A DNA stretch of 9,414 bases from NCBI GenBank assembly GCA_947584105.1, contig CANPWK010000043.1, forward strand, positions 1-9,414. Reading direction: 5' to 3'. A program made the translations under genes and the position numbers. This stretch comes from an uncultured Bacilli bacterium (GTDB taxonomy: Bacteria; Bacillota_I; Bacilli_A; RF39; UBA660). Under the pieces are notes generated by a model that was given only the letters and a program-made list of their open reading frames with translations, was not told the DNA's origin and ran no database searches. Every line of letters begins with the position of its first letter. Position 1 is the first letter of the stretch. This document shows, piece after piece, positions 5,480 to 9,414 of this stretch.

Positions 5480-8005
5480 CTATTTAGCTTGATACCAATC
5501 ATCACCATAATTTATATCCACCTCAAGAGGAACAGATAATTTATATACATTATTCATTTTATCTTTTAAGATACTTTTTATAATTTCTAATTCATCACAT
5601 TTACAATCTATTACAAGTTCATCGTGTACTTGAACTAGAATTTTACTTTTTAAATTCCTTTTATTAAATTCTTGATAAACATCAATCATAGCTTTTTTCA
5701 TTATATCTGCTGCTGTTCCTTGAATTGGAGTATTAAGACAAATTCTCTCAGCAGCTGATCTAATAATATAGTTTTTATTATTGATTTCACTTACAGTTCG
5801 TTTACGATTAAATAGTGTCGTTACATATTGTTTTTCTTTAGCTGAAGCAATAGTTTTAGCCATATATTCTTGAATACCAGGATAAGTTTTATAATAATTA
5901 TCAATAAAATCTTTAGCTATACTAACTGGAATATTTAAATTTTCACTAAGTCCATAACTACTAATCCCATAAATAATTCCAAAGTTAACAGCCTTTGCCA
6001 TTCTTCTTTGATTCTTATCTACATCTTTAATATCTATATGAAAAATATCACTTGCGGTTTTAGCATGAATATCTAAATTATTATTAAATGCTTCTTTTAG
6101 TGATTTTATATCAGCCATATGTGATAATAATCTTAGTTCTATTTGAGAATAATCACTACTTAAGATAACTGCATTATCACTTGGTATAAAAGCTTTTCTA
6201 ATTAATCTACCAACTTCTGATCTAATAGGAATATTTTGTAAATTAGGTTCAATTGATGATAGTCTTCCTGTTCTAGTAATAGCTTGAGTATAAATTGTAT
6301 GAATTCTACCATCAGGAAAAATGCTATTGATTAATCCTTCAATATAGGCAGAATATAATTTAGTAAGCATTCTATATTCAATTATAAGTTCTACTATTGG
6401 GTGCTTTCCTTTTAACTTTTCTAAAACATCACTTGATGTAGAATAACCAGTTTTATTCTTCTTTCCATGGGGTAAATTTAATTTGTCAAATAAAATATTT
6501 CCTAACTGACTTGGAGATGATATATTAAATTCAGCATCAGCTAAATTATAAATTTTTCCACTAATATTATCAATTTTCTTTTTAATATCCTCTCCCATAT
6601 CAATAAGCACATCTTTAGATACCTTAAAACCAGTATATTCCATATCAGCAAGTACTATACTAAGTGGCATTTCAATGTTATTAAATAAATCTAGCATATT
6701 TTCTTTATGAAGTTTATCAATTAACATATCTTTTACTTCATAAATAAATTTAGCTTTCATAACGCTAGCTTTTTTAATATCACTATTATCTATTTCATAT
6801 CCCATCTCTAAAGCTAAATAATTAATATCATCCTTAACATTATATTCAAGTAAATAGGCTGCCAACATTATATCAATTTGAACGTTGGAAAGTTCAATAT
6901 CTTGCCATTTTAAAGCTACCATACTTTTTTTAAAATCATAAGTATATTTAATATTATTAACTAAAAATTTGGGATTCTTTTTTAAAATATCTAAACTAAC
7001 AAAATAGCTTTGATTTTTGGCATAAATTCCCATACCTAATATATTTGCTTTATGATAATTACTATTATCAAGTTCTAGGAAAAAAGCAGCATCACCTTTA
7101 ACAACTAAGTCTTCAATATTTTTAATCTCTATATAACTAATATCCTCATTAATTTCTTTATTTTTCAAAAAAGAATAAAATTCTAAATCTTTATACATAT
7201 CATAAAGGGAATCTTTAATACCTAAATATTTCATATCATCTAAAGATATTTCCAATGGTACATCTTTATATATAGTAGCAATCTCATAACTCATGTAAGC
7301 ATTATCTTTATCTGTTTCTAATTTTTTTAAAGTCGCTCCACTAATTTTATCTAAATTATTATAAACTCCATCTAATGTCTTATATTGTTGTAATAACTTT
7401 AAAGCCGTTTTTTCTCCAATTCCTTTAACACCAGGGATATTATCACTGCTATCACCCATTAGAGCTTTAAGATCTATGATATTAATAGGCTCAATTCCAT
7501 AATCTTTTTTAAATGATTCTAAATTATATCTAATGTAATCTTTACTTTTCAAAAGCTTAATATCTACATTATCAGATATTAATTGCAATAGGTCTTTATC
7601 ACTGCTAACTATTAAACCTTGATATTTTTTCATATCACACATTTTAGCAACTGTACCAATAATATCGTCAGCTTCATAATTATCTATTTCATAATATTTA
7701 ATTCCCATATTAGTCAATAATTCTTTAGCAACAGGAAATTGCATTTTCAATTCATTAGGCATTTCATCTCTTTTACCTTTATAAAAATCATATTTATCAT
7801 GTCTAAAAGTTTTTCCCTTATCAAAAGCTACAATAATATACTTAGGATTTTCTTCATTCACTATCTTATTTATCATATTAGTAAATCCATAAAGGGCATT
7901 AGTAGGAAACCCTTTACTATTTTTCATAAAATTACCACTATAAGCAGTAGCATAATAACTTCTAAAAAGCAAATTATTACCATCAACCATTACTATCTTT
8001 TCCAT
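5480..8005 (-). CDS. polA: DNA polymerase I
   Basis: Gap-filling and repair polymerase that removes RNA primers during lagging-strand synthesis; 841 residues, normal length. Domain order: 5'-3' exonuclease (about 1-285), with VDGNNLLFRSYY (7-18), EADDIIG (111-117) and the helix-hairpin-helix region GDSSDNIPGVKGIGEKT (184-200); a 3'-5' exonuclease-like domain (about 295-400); and a family A polymerase domain (about 430-841). Polymerase motif A is DYSQIELR (618-625), motif B is RRMAKAVNFGIIYG (667-680) and motif C is VHDELVID (793-800); these contain the two metal-binding aspartates D618 and D795. In the proofreading domain the usual DxE reads FLE (309-311), so the first catalytic Asp is missing; as in Bacillus and Thermus Pol I, this domain is probably inactive. 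AGGTGG precedes the ATG. No terminator separates it from the next gene downstream. Confidence 0.97.
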   Translation of the reverse strand: MEKIVMVDGNNLLFRSYYATAYSGNFMKNSKGFPTNALYGFTNMINKIVNEENPKYIIVAFDKGKTFRHDKYDFYKGKRDEMPNELKMQFPVAKELLTNMGIKYYEIDNYEADDIIGTVAKMCDMKKYQGLIVSSDKDLLQLISDNVDIKLLKSKDYIRYNLESFKKDYGIEPINIIDLKALMGDSSDNIPGVKGIGEKTALKLLQQYKTLDGVYNNLDKISGATLKKLETDKDNAYMSYEIATIYKDVPLEISLDDMKYLGIKDSLYDMYKDLEFYSFLKNKEINEDISYIEIKNIEDLVVKGDAAFFLELDNSNYHKANILGMGIYAKNQSYFVSLDILKKNPKFLVNNIKYTYDFKKSMVALKWQDIELSNVQIDIMLAAYLLEYNVKDDINYLALEMGYEIDNSDIKKASVMKAKFIYEVKDMLIDKLHKENMLDLFNNIEMPLSIVLADMEYTGFKVSKDVLIDMGEDIKKKIDNISGKIYNLADAEFNISSPSQLGNILFDKLNLPHGKKNKTGYSTSSDVLEKLKGKHPIVELIIEYRMLTKLYSAYIEGLINSIFPDGRIHTIYTQAITRTGRLSSIEPNLQNIPIRSEVGRLIRKAFIPSDNAVILSSDYSQIELRLLSHMADIKSLKEAFNNNLDIHAKTASDIFHIDIKDVDKNQRRMAKAVNFGIIYGISSYGLSENLNIPVSIAKDFIDNYYKTYPGIQEYMAKTIASAKEKQYVTTLFNRKRTVSEINNKNYIIRSAAERICLNTPIQGTAADIMKKAMIDVYQEFNKRNLKSKILVQVHDELVIDCKCDELEIIKSILKDKMNNVYKLSVPLEVDINYGDDWYQAK

Positions 8006-8021
8006 AATACCACCTATTTAA

Positions 8022-8030
8022 ATTATAACA
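8022..8030 (-). promoter_or_regulatory. Possible extended -10 element for polA
   Basis: TGTTATAAT on the minus strand is a good extended -10, ending 16 nt before the polA ATG. No convincing -35 is seen at 16-18 bp upstream. A start about 7 nt downstream would put the AGGTGG ribosome-binding site almost at the 5' end of the transcript. It follows the terminator of the kinase-like gene, so polA needs a promoter about here. Confidence 0.45.
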
Positions 8031-8079
8031 TAAAATAGACAGTATTATATTTAAATTCATTTATTTTTAATAATTTAAT

Positions 8080-8111
8080 AAAACTCTCGTTTTAAATTTA
8101 AAACGAGAGTT
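8080..8111 (-). terminator. Terminator-like 30-nt perfect palindrome after the kinase-like gene
   Basis: Positions 8082-8111 form an uninterrupted palindrome, each half being AACTCTCGTTTTAAA or its complement. It begins 11 nt after the kinase-like gene's stop codon. Read on the minus strand the stem ends in GAGAGTT and runs into TTTTATTAAATTATT, so the U-tract is short but present. With an A/T-rich apex, the folded stem is probably 12-13 bp. It most likely ends the kinase-like transcript and separates it from polA. Confidence 0.7.
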
Positions 8112-8122
8112 ATCATAATTAT

Positions 8123-8857
8123 TTAATATAGTCTTTGATATATTAAATCTTTTTGTTTAGTTTTATTCATACATTTTTTAGCACTTCCTAAAATTTTTAT
8201 ATCATATCCAAGATATTCCGCTAAGTACTTTTTAAATATATTTATAAAATCTAATATATCTCCATCTTTATTTTTATACATATTTTTTAATATTGGATAG
8301 CTATTTATAAAATCATCAAAATAACTTTCTACTAAAAAATAATATAATTCATAATTAAAATTGTTATTATTTATTTTTTCTAATGTTTGTGGGTCTTTAT
8401 TACTATAGCTAAATTCCATAAAATCTATAATTTTAAATTCTTGTCTATACATAATGTTATACATTAAATCATAAGTAAGTACTCCTTGATTTGACAGTAC
8501 TTTAATATCTTTTTTTACTTTTAATATAGCATTATAAAATTTATCTAAATTAATTCTAAGAGGATTAATTTTATATAAAGCTTTACAGTTACAATAGTTA
8601 TTAATATAACCAACTGTTTCATCTGCTGCTTGAATAGAATCAATTGGCCACACAAAAGTATTATTTTTAATATTATTAAATCTTAATATTTCTTCTTTAC
8701 TATACTTAATATCATAATCGTCTATAGTACTATAAAAAATTTTATAGACCTTATTTGTATTTCTATCAAGATAACACATTCCCTGTGAACCACTATCCAA
8801 AAATTCCATATTATTTTTTATAGTATTAAGCATTTCCTCTTTATTTTTAAATTCCAT
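8123..8857 (-). CDS. Divergent protein-kinase-like (kinase-fold) protein
   Basis: A 244-residue soluble protein with marks of a small kinase fold. Seen: a glycine-rich loop (DSGSQGMCYL, 21-30), a likely ATP lysine in VYKIF (K39), a possible helix-C glutamate in YSKEEILRF (E55/E56), a catalytic-loop-like TYDLMYNIMY (D130, N134) and a DFG-like IIDF (D145). The order and rough distances match eukaryotic-type protein kinases and the aminoglycoside/choline kinase superfamily. However, the canonical Asp-to-Asn spacing in the catalytic loop is five residues and here it is four, and the usual His before Asp is Tyr. It could be an active atypical kinase or a pseudokinase; the substrate cannot be read. 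It is a single-gene unit with a consensus promoter, a GGGGTGG ribosome-binding site and its own terminator, between rpmA and polA, which gives no functional hint. Confidence 0.7.
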   Translation of the reverse strand: MEFKNKEEMLNTIKNNMEFLDSGSQGMCYLDRNTNKVYKIFYSTIDDYDIKYSKEEILRFNNIKNNTFVWPIDSIQAADETVGYINNYCNCKALYKINPLRINLDKFYNAILKVKKDIKVLSNQGVLTYDLMYNIMYRQEFKIIDFMEFSYSNKDPQTLEKINNNNFNYELYYFLVESYFDDFINSYPILKNMYKNKDGDILDFINIFKKYLAEYLGYDIKILGSAKKCMNKTKQKDLIYQRLY

Positions 8858-8876
8858 AATCCACCCCTGAGTTATG

Positions 8877-8904
8877 ATTATATCATTTTTTCATATTTTG
8901 TCAA
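8877..8904 (-). promoter_or_regulatory. Consensus sigma-A promoter of the kinase-like gene
   Basis: A perfect TTGACA (8904-8899) and perfect TATAAT (8882-8877) lie 16 bp apart on the minus strand, and TGA precedes the -10, adding an extended -10 TG. The -10 ends 19 nt before the ATG at 8857. This is the closest match to consensus in the window and predicts strong, constitutive expression. Confidence 0.88.
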
Positions 8905-8907
8905 ACT

Positions 8908-8926
8908 AAAAAAGAGCCTACGCTCT
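8908..8926 (-). terminator. rpmA: Intrinsic terminator overlapping the rpmA stop codon
   Basis: On the minus strand AGAGC and GCTCT (8926-8922 with 8917-8913) form a 5-bp GC-containing stem around a GTAG loop, followed by TTTTTT. The rpmA stop codon TAG (8920-8918) lies in the loop, so the hairpin begins within the last codons of the gene. It ends the prp-rpmA transcript just before the promoter of the kinase-like gene. Confidence 0.75.
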
Positions 8927-9208
8927 ACTTTCATATACACTTACTTGTTTACGACTTTTACCTTTACGTTCAAATTTAACATAACCTGATATTTTAGCAT
9001 AAACAGTATCATCACTACCAATACCAACATTAACACCTGGATAGATTTTAGTACCTCTTTGACGATATATAATAGATCCACCAGTAACATATTCTCCATC
9101 AGCAGCTTTTGCACCTAATCTTTTAGATTCTGAATCTCTACCATTTTTTGTAGATCCTTGACCTTTTTTATGAGCAAAAAGTTGAATATTTAATTGCATC
9201 ATTTTCAT
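8918..9208 (-). CDS. rpmA: 50S ribosomal protein L27 (bL27)
   Basis: A 96-residue large-subunit ribosomal protein whose N-terminus reaches towards the peptidyl transferase centre. The family core is clear: FAHKKGQGSTKNGRDS (about 11-26), then KRLGAKAADGEYVTGGSIIYRQRGTKIYPG. The N-terminus MKMMQLNIQLFAHKKG carries the Firmicutes extension that ends at the Prp cleavage site, normally after the Phe of LQLF; here the site reads IQLF/AHKK. The ATG at 9208-9206 is chosen because it sits 8 nt after AGGAGG. A GTG three codons upstream (9217) is in frame but overlaps that ribosome-binding site, so it is unlikely. The ATG overlaps the prp stop as ATGA, suggesting translational coupling with the protease that matures L27. 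Confidence 0.97.
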   Translation of the reverse strand: MKMMQLNIQLFAHKKGQGSTKNGRDSESKRLGAKAADGEYVTGGSIIYRQRGTKIYPGVNVGIGSDDTVYAKISGYVKFERKGKSRKQVSVYESRA

Positions 9209-9414
9209 AGATGGCACCTCCTTATTTCTATATATTTTCCATATTGTTCTTTTAACTCAGTTAATAAATCAATTAAATTATCTATTAACTTATCAATTGT
9301 ATCACTATGCTTACTTATAGTTATTAGTAAATAACCATCACTCTGTTTATAATCAATAGATTGCTTATCTACTCTTATAATTGCATTTATTGTAGTAATA
9401 CACATACTAGAAAC
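9205..9414 (-). CDS. prp: Ribosomal-processing cysteine protease Prp, C-terminal part
   Basis: The last 69 codons of a gene that enters from the high-coordinate edge; the frame is open to the window end and begins VSSMCITTINAI. Prp is a cysteine protease of about 100-115 residues that removes the N-terminal extension of L27 in Firmicutes. In the family the catalytic Cys precedes an AxVS segment followed by a helix with a conserved Asn, which matches the visible VSS and TTINAI; the catalytic His and Cys themselves lie outside the window. Position immediately before rpmA is the standard rplU-prp-rpmA arrangement and is the main support. The stop TGA (9207-9205) overlaps the rpmA start. An internal ATG at 9405 is not a start. 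The visible C-terminal part has a hydrophobic helix (IDKLIDNLIDLLTELKEQYG) typical of the family. Confidence 0.88.
   Translation of the reverse strand, partial: VSSMCITTINAIIRVDKQSIDYKQSDGYLLITISKHSDTIDKLIDNLIDLLTELKEQYGKYIEIRRCHL

Noticed and set aside
7739..8038. Plus-strand open frame of 99 codons opposite the polA start
   Set aside because: Antisense to the conserved 5'-exonuclease domain of polA, with Ile/Phe/Ser-rich composition typical of a shadow frame.
1..9414. Mycoplasma-type code (TGA read as Trp)
   Set aside because: TGA is used as the stop of prp, overlapping the rpmA start, and Trp codons checked in polA and leuS are TGG.

Overview
The window is AT-rich DNA from a low-GC Gram-positive bacterium, and every gene lies on the minus strand. 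Several signs point to the Firmicutes/Bacilli side: strong AGGAGG or AGGTGG ribosome-binding sites, near-consensus sigma-A promoters, a leucine T-box riboswitch, and a prp-rpmA pair whose L27 carries the N-terminal extension removed by Prp protease. The genetic code looks standard. Tryptophan is read from TGG where checked, TGA ends prp, and TAG ends polA, rpmA and the small membrane gene. An uncultured gut or host-associated Bacilli/Mollicutes-related lineage fits, but that is inference.

In the direction of transcription (high to low coordinates) the layout is as follows. (1) The 3' part of prp overlaps rpmA by an ATGA junction, and a terminator sits on the rpmA stop codon. (2) A single gene for a small, divergent protein-kinase-like protein has its own consensus promoter and ends at a perfect 30-nt palindrome. 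(3) polA encodes DNA polymerase I with what looks like a degenerate proofreading domain. (4) After 65 nt comes a long reading frame (5414 down to 3210) for an unrecognised protein of about 734 residues, split by one in-frame amber codon at codon 45. (5) A promoter and a T-box leader with a CUU (Leu) specifier precede a 110-aa three-helix membrane protein and leuS. (6) A terminator and an overlapping promoter lead into the first 25 codons of a GyrB/ParE-type topoisomerase subunit.

Most of the window is housekeeping: translation (L27, LeuRS), replication and repair (Pol I), and topology (GyrB/ParE). Three things go beyond that. The amber-interrupted large gene belongs to a family I do not recognise. 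The kinase-like gene has an unusually spaced catalytic loop. The unknown membrane protein is controlled by leucyl-tRNA charging together with leuS. I see no mobile element, CRISPR array, tRNA or rRNA gene. No stretch longer than 300 bases lacks a feature; the longest intergenic gap (2918-3209) is filled by the T-box leader and its promoter.
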